Both the position numbers and the translations under genes were made by a program. A stretch of 12,548 bases of DNA, taken from assembly GCA_937885815.1 (NCBI GenBank), contig CALABM010000048.1:1-12548 (forward strand), written 5' to 3'. The stretch comes from an uncultured Verrucomicrobiales bacterium. Its GTDB lineage: Bacteria > Verrucomicrobiota > Verrucomicrobiia > Verrucomicrobiales > Akkermansiaceae. Below are positions 6,181-12,069 of this stretch, one piece after another; position 1 is the first letter of the stretch; every line of letters begins with the position of its first letter. The notes below the pieces were generated by a model. That model was not told where the DNA came from and made no database searches. It saw nothing but the letters and a program-made list of their open reading frames with translations.

Positions 6181-8633
6181 ACTCGATAGATTGGAACGAA
6201 GTACGCGCCTTTTACCTCGACTGCCGGAGCTATAAGCTCACGGCAGAGAGGTTTGGCATATCTGCGCAGACTGTAAAAACACGTTGCCGAAGAGAAAAGT
6301 GGAACAATTTGAACCCTGATGAACCCTCACCGAAGGTTCAAGTGAACCCTGATGAACCCTCACCGAAGGTTCAAGTGAACCCTGATGAACCCTCGCCGGA
6401 GGTTCAGATGAACCCTGATGAACCCTCGTTTGAAATCTCGGTTCAGCTCCCCATGCTTCCGAACCTCACTTCGCATACGGTGGAGTTTGGTAAGCCTTGG
6501 GAAGCTGCGATTATCCCCCATGATAAGCTTCCAACCAAGGAGGCTTACCACGCTTACATAAGTAACGCATCTACAAAGGATTGCTTGTTCTCCGGCATTC
6601 GCGGCGTGACCGAAATGAACCGGGTCTGTCGCAACAACCCGCCAGCATCCTTACTGGCCATTGTGGCAGATTTTGACACAAAAATCACCGATAAGCGCCG
6701 CGAGACGGCTCTTTCCAAGATGAGAATCAAGCCCAATTTCATCTCGACTTCTTACTCTGGAGGGACTCATGCTCTGTGGTTATTGGAGTGTCCCATTCCG
6801 ATCCTGCCGGGTGGGGATTTTCACCATGCTTTGCTCGACCTCATCAAAAAGGAACTCCGGCTCACGATGGCCTTGGGTACATTGGATGAAAATGGCTTTT
6901 ACAACCCATCTCAGTATTACCATGCAGGGTGGAACTGGCAGCATATCCACTCCTCTCCCATACCGGAAGCTCGTTGTATCCGCTGGTTCGATACGGTTAT
7001 GAATAAGCACCGTATGGGCAACCGAAATGGGATTATTGTCCCCATCAACCGGGTACGTGATGAAATGCAGAAACGATTCCCGAATCGCTGGCAAGGCGAT
7101 TTTGAGTTAGGCTCACGAGGTTGCCGATTCTGGGATAGCCAGGCTGATAACCACACCGCAGCTATTGTTACTGAACGAGGTATGGTCTGCTTTACTGGCC
7201 CTAATCCTTGGAGAAGCTGGGCTGATATCTTTGGCGAGGACTTCATCGAGCAGTATATGGATGAACGCATTGGTCAAGTACTCAAGGAGTTCTACTGTGT
7301 AGGTAACAACTTCTATGTCCTCACGGACTGCATGGCGCCCGATGGCTTAATCTATTCTGCATGGACGATGCAAAACAGGCAAAATGTGGAAACTCGACTC
7401 TCAAAACGATTCGGCTTCAGTACCAAGACAGAGAAGAATGACCCACAGAGTGAGGTCAAAGATATGTTGGGTGAAATCATGGAACGCAACACGCTTGATG
7501 CTGCGATTCCTCTTATTTACCGGGAACCCGGCAAGACTGTTCTCTATGGCAAGCCGGTGCTGAATACGAGTTTTCTCAAGGTTCATCCTCCTGACTTGAA
7601 CAAGGGTAAATCCTGGGGCGATGGATTCCCTTGGATTGCACGATTTATTGAGGGGCTGTTCCCGGACAATATTCAGCGAGAGAAGTTTATGGCTGCCTGG
7701 GCTTATAGCTACCGCAATGCTTATCTTGGCGAGCCAAAGAATGGTCATACTATCTTTATTGCAGGCGGGCGAGGTGTTGGTAAGAACTTTCTGACTGAGT
7801 GCCTGTATGGCAACAGTATGGGTGGTTACTCTGATGCCTCTGACTATGTGCTGGGTTCAACTCGGTTCAATTCTCGCCTGTTTGAGGTCGGTGTGTGGAC
7901 TTGTAACGATACGGTCACCAAGGGAAATAATCAGGAGCGAAGTGTTTTCGCTCGCTTCCTGAAAAAGCTCGCAGCCAACCGTCAGCACATCTTTGAGGGG
8001 AAGTACAAGGATTCTGTCACGATGGAGTGGCAAGGGCGAATTCTGGTCACGCTTAATACTGACCCTATGTCTTTAGCTATTCTGCCAGATATCGACATCA
8101 ACAATGCCGACAAAATCAGCTTGTTCAAAACAACTGACGTGAAGCTGGACGACAAGGATGCCGCTGCACATGCCCGGGAGGAGATGGGGGCTTTGTGTTC
8201 CTTTCTCCTCAACTGGGAATACCCGGAGCATTGCCGTGGTGATGCCCGCTGGGGAGTGAAGAATTATCTGCACCCTGAACTGGCCATTGAGGCGACTAAT
8301 TCCGGCTCAACATCGGCTTTTGGCGAAATCCTGAGTTTGTACGTCCGCGATATGTTCGCATCAGATCCGAAGCTTGATAGGCTGGAGGGTTCAGCAACGT
8401 GGTTCTTGCAACAGATGCTTGGTTCCGATGCCATCAAGGAGATGTTGCGTGGTACGGTGTCAGCTCATTCCATCGGTAAGAATATGGGAGCTCTGGCGGC
8501 GACTGGTTCTTTTCCGCTGCGCTACCAGCGGTGCCATTCCGGGCGTATCTGGTGGATTACCCGAGAGGAGTTCGAGAACTATACAACCAACAACCGTGAG
8601 GAGGATTTTCTCGATGAGCAATGCCCATTCTAA
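6177..8633 (+). CDS. Primase-helicase fusion (AEP-like primase, superfamily 3-type helicase)
   Basis: The 818-residue protein likely unwinds the phage origin and primes synthesis. Residues 15-42 form a helix-turn-helix (SYKLTAERFGISAQTVKTRC). Residues 46-89 are four 11-residue repeats starting NPDEPSP, a proline-rich linker. Residues 105-260 look like an archaeo-eukaryotic primase fold, with VADFD (D165, D167) and SYSGGTH (H198) as the metal-binding and nucleotide-binding motifs. Residues 485-700 are an ATPase of the DUF5906/SF3 kind, with Walker A GGRGVGKN (530-537) and a sensor-like LVTLNTDP (623-630). Walker B is weak: VGVWTCND (571-578) has Asp578 but not the usual hydrophobic-DE. The ATG at 6177 overlaps the polymerase stop (ATGA), which I prefer over GTG 6120 inside the polymerase gene. 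The repeats also form a DNA iteron pattern. Confidence 0.88.
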   Translation: MNSIDWNEVRAFYLDCRSYKLTAERFGISAQTVKTRCRREKWNNLNPDEPSPKVQVNPDEPSPKVQVNPDEPSPEVQMNPDEPSFEISVQLPMLPNLTSHTVEFGKPWEAAIIPHDKLPTKEAYHAYISNASTKDCLFSGIRGVTEMNRVCRNNPPASLLAIVADFDTKITDKRRETALSKMRIKPNFISTSYSGGTHALWLLECPIPILPGGDFHHALLDLIKKELRLTMALGTLDENGFYNPSQYYHAGWNWQHIHSSPIPEARCIRWFDTVMNKHRMGNRNGIIVPINRVRDEMQKRFPNRWQGDFELGSRGCRFWDSQADNHTAAIVTERGMVCFTGPNPWRSWADIFGEDFIEQYMDERIGQVLKEFYCVGNNFYVLTDCMAPDGLIYSAWTMQNRQNVETRLSKRFGFSTKTEKNDPQSEVKDMLGEIMERNTLDAAIPLIYREPGKTVLYGKPVLNTSFLKVHPPDLNKGKSWGDGFPWIARFIEGLFPDNIQREKFMAAWAYSYRNAYLGEPKNGHTIFIAGGRGVGKNFLTECLYGNSMGGYSDASDYVLGSTRFNSRLFEVGVWTCNDTVTKGNNQERSVFARFLKKLAANRQHIFEGKYKDSVTMEWQGRILVTLNTDPMSLAILPDIDINNADKISLFKTTDVKLDDKDAAAHAREEMGALCSFLLNWEYPEHCRGDARWGVKNYLHPELAIEATNSGSTSAFGEILSLYVRDMFASDPKLDRLEGSATWFLQQMLGSDAIKEMLRGTVSAHSIGKNMGALAATGSFPLRYQRCHSGRIWWITREEFENYTTNNREEDFLDEQCPF
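6310..6465. repeat. 33-bp tandem repeats with TGAACC/GGTTCA boxes inside the primase-helicase gene
   Basis: Four 33-bp units run 6312-6344, 6345-6377, 6378-6410 and 6411-6443; the first three are nearly identical and the fourth is diverged in its second half. They contain TGAACC at 6310, 6320, 6343, 6353, 6376, 6386, 6409 and 6419, and the inverse GGTTCA at 6335, 6368, 6401 and 6440; a CGAACC follows at 6460. TGAACC and the next GGTTCA form a hairpin-capable inverted repeat with a 9-base spacer in units 1-3. The array encodes the linker between the protein's helix-turn-helix and primase domain. Phage lambda O has the same arrangement, with origin iterons inside the initiator gene, so this is an origin candidate. 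A purely protein-level repeat is the alternative. Confidence 0.85.
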
Positions 8634-8943
8634 GACACTTCAAAAGGGCGATAAAGGGCTCTTCGGAAGCGTGACATGTTCCCCTGCGCGTCATTTCCAA
8701 AAACAAATGACACGGCAACATGTCACGGCTAGACGCATTGATATTAAGCGGGTAAAACATGGCGTGTCATTTGAGTTATTTATTTCTCTTATACCAATAG
8801 ACGTGAGAAGAATAAATAACGCAAATATAAAACGTGAATTTAACATAGTGTATATAAGAGAAATGTTTTCGGGAAATGTCACGTGTCACATGACACGCCC
8901 CTGGGTTCACCCTACCTGCCAGAAAGGAGACTACCATGAATAA
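8614..8943 (+). CDS. Doubtful 109-codon ORF across the inverted-repeat region
   Basis: An ORF opens at ATG 8614, nine bases after GAGGAGG (8598-8604), and ends at 8943, overlapping the next gene by 8 bases. The Shine-Dalgarno-like string is also the codons for the Arg-Glu-Glu-Asp end of the primase-helicase, so it may be chance. Most of the ORF lies over inverted repeats and an AT-rich tract that look non-coding, and the translated sequence is basic with no domain I recognise. It is recorded because start, spacing and overlap are possible for a phage gene, but I think it more likely is not translated. Confidence 0.25.
   Translation: MSNAHSKTLQKGDKGLFGSVTCSPARHFQKQMTRQHVTARRIDIKRVKHGVSFELFISLIPIDVRRINNANIKREFNIVYIREMFSGNVTCHMTRPWVHPTCQKGDYHE
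8670..8901. repeat. TGTCA-type inverted repeats flanking an AT-rich tract (origin or operator candidate)
   Basis: Left block: CGTGACATGTT (8670-8680) is the inverse of AACATGTCACG (8717-8727), and inside them GTCATTT (8690-8696) is the inverse of AAATGAC (8705-8711), giving a nested 58-bp structure. Then GGCGTGTCA (8761-8769) is the inverse of TGACACGCC (8891-8899), enclosing about 120 bases of which 8773-8870 is very AT-rich. Right block: AAATGTCACG (8874-8883) runs into CGTGTCA-CA-TGACACG (8882-8897). About eight copies of a TGTCA core thus surround a likely easy-melting stretch. The layout matches origins or regulator-binding clusters; the repeats are seen, the role is inferred. Confidence 0.7.
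8923..8929 (+). promoter_or_regulatory. Ribosome binding site for the 8936 gene
   Basis: AAAGGAG lies six bases before ATG 8936 and follows a stretch lacking a convincing gene, so it marks a new translation start rather than coupling. Confidence 0.8.
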
Positions 8944-9508
8944 CGATTCATACGCTCGTGATGAGCAAAAACGAAAAGAGCAATACATGACCGCTTACGA
9001 ATCTGAGGCGGCTAAGAACTGGATTGCTTCGCTGCCACCCGAAACTCGGGAAAAGGCAGAATCATTGGGGCTGCTGACTCCACAAACCGAGTGGGGTATC
9101 AACGGCCATAGTATCGACCAGCTGTTGCCTTGCTATGAACCCCGCCGGGAGGACGTTTACGATGACGGTCTGATTGCGCGTCCGTTGCAGAAGCTCAAAA
9201 CTCATGCGGATCTGGTGAGTTCTGATGGCTGGGCTGCGGCTTTCGACAAGCTGGATGCTGATGAGGAGTCGGTGCTGTCTGCGTTTCTGCAGCAGGATGG
9301 TAATCCTCGCTTACGCTGGGCTTGTATTTGCTACCTGCTCGGTCAGGGGACTTGCGAAAGCCTGGCGCAGAAGCTTGGCATGACCAAACAGGCTTTTCAT
9401 CACCATGTGCGCAAGATGGAGAAACAGCTCGGTCTTCCTCCGATGGCGAATCAACGCAGCGAGAAAGTCCGTGACCTCTACCGCAAGAACAACAAACGCC
9501 GTAGCTGA
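8936..9508 (+). CDS. Helix-turn-helix protein, possible transcription regulator
   Basis: The 190-residue protein has a C-terminal helix-turn-helix of the sigma region 4/LuxR kind: RLRWACICYLLGQGTCESLA (126-145) then QKLGMTKQAFHHHVRKMEKQL (145-165). A basic tail follows (RKNNKRRS at the end). The N-terminal 100 residues are acidic and helical with no family I recognise. It has a good Shine-Dalgarno site and sits just after the TGTCA-type inverted repeats, which makes it a candidate for the protein that binds them. Its stop TGA shares a base with the next ATG (TGATG at 9506-9510), so it is coupled to the ParB-like gene. A role in transcription or replication control is likely; its target is inferred. 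Confidence 0.7.
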   Translation: MNNDSYARDEQKRKEQYMTAYESEAAKNWIASLPPETREKAESLGLLTPQTEWGINGHSIDQLLPCYEPRREDVYDDGLIARPLQKLKTHADLVSSDGWAAAFDKLDADEESVLSAFLQQDGNPRLRWACICYLLGQGTCESLAQKLGMTKQAFHHHVRKMEKQLGLPPMANQRSEKVRDLYRKNNKRRS

Positions 9509-10395
9509 TGCGTTTTGACACACTCCCTACAGGTATGAAAAACAAAAATACAGTTACGGTTGTAGAATCGGTGTCGAACGATGGTGCTTGTCATGTTAAC
9601 AGTACAAGCAAACCGGAAGAATTGGCTGAAAAAGTCACGAATTCTGAAAGTGGTTGTCATGTTAACATGACAAGCAAATGTTATTCGCTCATGGTCCCCT
9701 CCGGCGTTGATGGCATTCAAATGACTGGTAATGGGCTTATTGTGCAAAAAGAGTCCGTAACAGCAGATGAGTTCAATACCGTTTTCAGAACCGTACTTTC
9801 GATTCACAAATCGAGTTGCTGGTTGCTGGGCGATATTCTACTTCTCGGCGACCGGCAATGGGGGAATCAGTATACGGCTGGCAAATATGAGGAGGCCATC
9901 ATGGCAACCGGGCTCTCCCGTGGTACGATTCGCAACATTGTGCTTACATGCAAGAAGTTCCCTGTTGAACAGCGACATCCAGACCTCTCGTTTACGCACC
10001 ATTTGGAGGTAGCAACGACTGATGCAGACCCGAATCAGCGCGTAGAAGTGCTCCAGCAAGCCGCCAAGGACAAACTGACCTGTACAGCCCTGCGTAAGCA
10101 GCTTAAACAGACTCGATTTGTTGAGGATGATGAGCCGGAGGACAACTCCCGACCGCCCCAGGGTGAAGAACCTGACCGTCTCGGTCTGCTTGACCTGCCA
10201 GAACGAGTGTCCCCGGATGCTCCACCGATGTGGGATGCCATGAAGTTCAAGCAATGGGTGAATAAGCAGGAGCCGGAGGAATACACCGCTGAACAATGCG
10301 CCCAGGCTATCAAGCTGACCGAGGATATCGCCGATTTCTATCAGCATGTGCAGGCTCGCCTCGAAGAACTCCAAAACAGCGAAAATACCGTGTAA
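9508..10395 (+). CDS. ParB-like helix-turn-helix DNA-binding protein
   Basis: The 295-residue protein has a central region (about 85-200) like the helix-turn-helix region of ParB-type and plasmid-replication proteins: QYTAGKYEEAIMATGLSRGT (121-140) then IRNIVLTCKKFPVEQRHPDL (141-160), followed by SFTHHLEVATT (161-171) and an ALRKQLK helix (195-201). The HH-x-EVA pattern after the helix-turn-helix is typical. Residues 205-235 are an acidic, proline-rich linker, and 242-292 are helical and probably oligomerise. The N-terminal 60 residues look poorly conserved and contain twin CHVN peptides (28-31 and 50-53) encoded by two DNA palindromes, so the real start may be ATG 9535, which has AGG just upstream, or ATG 9691. 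Partition, replication initiation or gene control are all possible. The gene is coupled to the preceding one by TGATG. Confidence 0.7.
   Translation: MRFDTLPTGMKNKNTVTVVESVSNDGACHVNSTSKPEELAEKVTNSESGCHVNMTSKCYSLMVPSGVDGIQMTGNGLIVQKESVTADEFNTVFRTVLSIHKSSCWLLGDILLLGDRQWGNQYTAGKYEEAIMATGLSRGTIRNIVLTCKKFPVEQRHPDLSFTHHLEVATTDADPNQRVEVLQQAAKDKLTCTALRKQLKQTRFVEDDEPEDNSRPPQGEEPDRLGLLDLPERVSPDAPPMWDAMKFKQWVNKQEPEEYTAEQCAQAIKLTEDIADFYQHVQARLEELQNSENTV
9586..9609. repeat. Imperfect 24-bp palindrome at the start of the ParB-like gene
   Basis: The left half GCTTGTCATGTT and right half AACAGTACAAGC are inverse copies with two mismatched pairs. The site shares a 14-base direct repeat, TTGTCATGTTAACA (9588-9601), with the perfect palindrome 66 bases downstream. 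Confidence 0.7.
9654..9673. repeat. Perfect 20-bp palindrome at the start of the ParB-like gene
   Basis: TTGTCATGTTAACATGACAA reads identically on both strands. It lies 66 bases (22 codons) from the imperfect copy. A dimeric DNA-binding protein is the natural reader; the product of this gene or the upstream helix-turn-helix protein are candidates. Confidence 0.85.
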
Positions 10396-10504
10396 AAGCA
10401 TGTTCCGACACCAGAAAAACAGTAGGAATGGTTCCCGCAAAGGACGAATTCAGCGACAATTTCGACTGACAACACACCATGACGGGAGGAGTCGAAGCGC
10501 AAGG

Positions 10505-10527
10505 AATCTATTTACTGTCAATAGATT
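10505..10527. repeat. AT-rich 8-bp inverted repeat
   Basis: AATCTATT (10505-10512) and AATAGATT (10520-10527) are perfect inverse copies with a 7-base spacer. No T-run follows on either strand, so this is not an intrinsic terminator; an operator is possible. Confidence 0.5.
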
Positions 10528-10579
10528 AAAACAGGCCGACTTTAAGGCAAGTGAAGAAAGCGCACAAACCATTTTTTTC

Positions 10580-10800
10580 TCATTCCCACTTTTTTCTGCT
10601 GTTGACCCCTGCAATTTCATCCCCTCCGGCATGCTGGTTAAGCCTTTGAAAGTCATAAAACAAAGATATCTGAAATGGCGGCGTTTGCTGCCCCTCTGAC
10701 AAGACCTAAAATGTGGGAATGAAGCCTGTCTCATTCCCACTTTCATTCCCACTTTTTGGCACAATATGCACAAGTTCATTCCCACTTTCGTTCCCACATT
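10580..10800. repeat. Cluster of six TCATTCCCACTTT-type iterons
   Basis: Direct copies lie at 10580-10592, 10731-10743, 10743-10755, 10776-10788 and a variant TCGTTCCCACATT at 10788-10800. One inverted copy, GTGGGAATGA, is at 10713-10722. The inverted copy and the next direct copy form a perfect 10-bp stem with an 8-base loop (10713-10740). The last four direct copies are spaced 12, 33 and 12 bases apart. Evenly phased iterons in a gene-poor part of a replication region are typical of origins or of operators bound by a replication protein. Which protein binds them is not evident. Confidence 0.85.
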
Positions 10801-10909
10801 TGTATCCCGCTTTTTAAGTCACGTTCCGGTCATGATGCTGGGCGTGGCGTTCTTTATCACCACGCTTTCAGCCGTGTCGGAGAACTCTTTGCCACCAACA
10901 TGCGAGTAG
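10766..10909 (+). CDS. Doubtful 47-codon ORF with a hydrophobic segment
   Basis: An ORF from ATG 10766 to TAG 10909 encodes a short peptide with one hydrophobic stretch, VMMLGVAFFITTLSAV, that could span a membrane. It begins inside the iteron array, where the iterons translate as repeated FIPTF/FVPTF. No Shine-Dalgarno site precedes either ATG 10766 or the later ATG 10832. A tiny membrane peptide is possible, but chance is more likely. Confidence 0.15.
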   Translation: MHKFIPTFVPTFVSRFLSHVPVMMLGVAFFITTLSAVSENSLPPTCE

Positions 10910-10929
10910 TTGTAAACCATTGTAAATCA
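10910..10929. repeat. Tandem 10-bp direct repeat
   Basis: TTGTAAACCA (10910-10919) is followed directly by TTGTAAATCA (10920-10929); one base differs. CATTG and CAATG (10918-10932) also form a short inverted repeat here. It lies about 90 bases before the 11022 gene and could be a regulator site. Confidence 0.45.
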
Positions 10930-11021
10930 ATGTTGTGATGCCGAAGAAAAAGCAAGAAAAAGCGTGACATTGTCTCCGTTTCTGCTAGAGTATAGAAAGC
11001 GATAAACCGCTAACTATAAAT

Positions 11022-11357
11022 ATGCAAGACTTAATTAAAACAGCATGGCCGGGAGCCTTGGTAGATGCAGAAACCCTGCAATACGAACTGTGGGGCGAGT
11101 GCAAACAGCCCCAGGAGTGTCAGGTGGTCGTTCACGAGCCTGATTCGTTCAACCGTGGCGGTATCACCGTCACATTCGGAAGCCAGAAAACCCACAACGG
11201 AGCCAACATGGCTATTGTGGTAGCCTTGCCGGACGGCATTCGCCGACTGGAATGGTACAAGGTCACGGAGGACTTCGATGTGCAGCCCATTTCCACCATT
11301 ATCCACTACCTGCCGGAGAACATGAAAGAGGAGTGGCTTTCCAATTTCCCAGAATAA
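11022..11357 (+). CDS. Unknown protein sharing a domain with its downstream neighbour
   Basis: I do not recognise this 111-residue protein as a named family. Its middle, from GGITVTFG (47-54) through LPDGIRRLEWYKV (70-82) to YLPENMKEEWLS (96-107), aligns with residues 53-113 of the next protein (GGLAFRY, MEDGTRKLEWGYV, VAPEKLEEVWWE), so the two are paralogous over this part. It appears cytoplasmic, with no signal or membrane segment. The ATG at 11022 has no Shine-Dalgarno site; a TATAGA at 10991-10996 could be the -10 of a promoter. A gap of 13 bases separates it from the next gene, so they probably form one transcript. Its position next to the small terminase suggests an early-late boundary. 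Confidence 0.65.
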   Translation: MQDLIKTAWPGALVDAETLQYELWGECKQPQECQVVVHEPDSFNRGGITVTFGSQKTHNGANMAIVVALPDGIRRLEWYKVTEDFDVQPISTIIHYLPENMKEEWLSNFPE

Positions 11358-11370
11358 CACCAATACTACC

Positions 11371-12027
11371 ATGAGTAACAAGTACACACCGGAACAAGAA
11401 GCACAAGCCCAGAAAATCGCGCTCCAGATAGCGGAAGAGCTGGCCGGGGGCTTGCAGAACATCATCGTCTGCACCGGGTGCAAGGATTTCCTTGCCCTGA
11501 CAGCTGAGCCTGAGAAAAAGTACATCGGCGGGCTGGCATTTCGATACCCACTCCGCTTCGCCAGTAACCACTCCAACGAGGTACGCATTTTCGCCATGGA
11601 GGATGGAACCCGTAAGCTGGAATGGGGCTATGTATCCAAGAAAGGATATCTTCCCCTCGAAACGGAAGAGGGCGTAGCCCCGGAAAAGCTGGAGGAAGTC
11701 TGGTGGGAACACACCGCCTGTACCGTTCGCCCGCCGTGGTTCGTGGAAGCATGCCGGATTAAGCTCAAGCTCGGGCGAACCGTAGTCACACCTGGGGCAA
11801 ACGAGGCATTTACGCAGGAAGAAATCGGCAAGTGCATAAAGCGTCACTCCTATGGCGATTGGGGCGATTGCTGCGATGAAGACAAGAAGACTAACGATGC
11901 TGCACTTAACCCGAAGAATCCCTGCCGAGTGCTGAGCGTCTACAAGTTCGATGATGGTCGAGTCCTCTGGCTCATTACCGAATGGGACAGAAGCGTAACA
12001 ACTGCTCTATTGCCGGACGAATACTAA
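11371..12027 (+). CDS. Two-domain protein with a C-terminal GDWG/LLPDEY domain
   Basis: The 218-residue protein has an N-terminal part (about 1-115) related to the preceding protein. Its C-terminal part (about 134-218) resembles a small family common on plasmids and phages, with TPGA (140-143), IKRHSYGDWGDCCDEDKKTN (156-175), RVLSVYKFDDGRVLWLITE (186-204) and an end of WDRSVTTALLPDEY. From memory, that domain is usually a stand-alone protein of about 90-100 residues, often mislabelled as a restriction subunit; its function is not established. Here it is fused to another domain. CTGC at 34-37 could bind metal. The family match is strong by eye, the role unknown. Confidence 0.75.
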   Translation: MSNKYTPEQEAQAQKIALQIAEELAGGLQNIIVCTGCKDFLALTAEPEKKYIGGLAFRYPLRFASNHSNEVRIFAMEDGTRKLEWGYVSKKGYLPLETEEGVAPEKLEEVWWEHTACTVRPPWFVEACRIKLKLGRTVVTPGANEAFTQEEIGKCIKRHSYGDWGDCCDEDKKTNDAALNPKNPCRVLSVYKFDDGRVLWLITEWDRSVTTALLPDEY

Positions 12028-12044
12028 ACATCAACCCTTAACCC

Positions 12045-12060
12045 GCCCCTGAACAGGGGC
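12045..12060 (+). terminator. Short hairpin, possible weak terminator or attenuator
   Basis: GCCCCT (12045-12050) and AGGGGC (12055-12060) form a 6-bp GC-rich stem with a GAAC loop, followed by TTTACT. It sits 18 bases after the stop at 12027 and just before the terminase start at 12070. The T-run is short, so partial termination is likely; it could also limit terminase expression. Confidence 0.5.
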
Positions 12061-12069
12061 TTTACTCGT

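Larger units (their letters stand above)
10396..11021. other. Gene-poor 626-base region with iterons and inverted repeats
   Basis: No convincing protein gene lies here. It contains an inverted repeat TTCGACT/AGTCGAA (10461-10467, 10490-10496), an AT-rich hairpin (10505-10527), six TCATTCCCACTTT-type iterons (10580-10800), a tandem 10-bp repeat (10910-10929) and a weak -10-like TATAGA (10991-10996) before the 11022 gene. It separates the replication genes from the packaging side and may be an origin or the control region for the genes to its right. Confidence 0.7.

Noticed and set aside
9838..10440. Minus-strand ORF of 200 codons opposite the ParB-like gene
   Set aside because: It is antisense to a gene with a recognisable domain and lacks a ribosome site or any protein motif of its own.
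10450..10797. Minus-strand ORF of 115 codons with repeated KVGM peptides
   Set aside because: The peptide repeats are only the translated iterons; there is no Shine-Dalgarno site and the rest has no protein-like pattern.
11299..11847. Minus-strand ORF of 182 codons
   Set aside because: It is antisense to the gene with the conserved GDWG/LLPDEY domain; its composition reflects the opposite strand.
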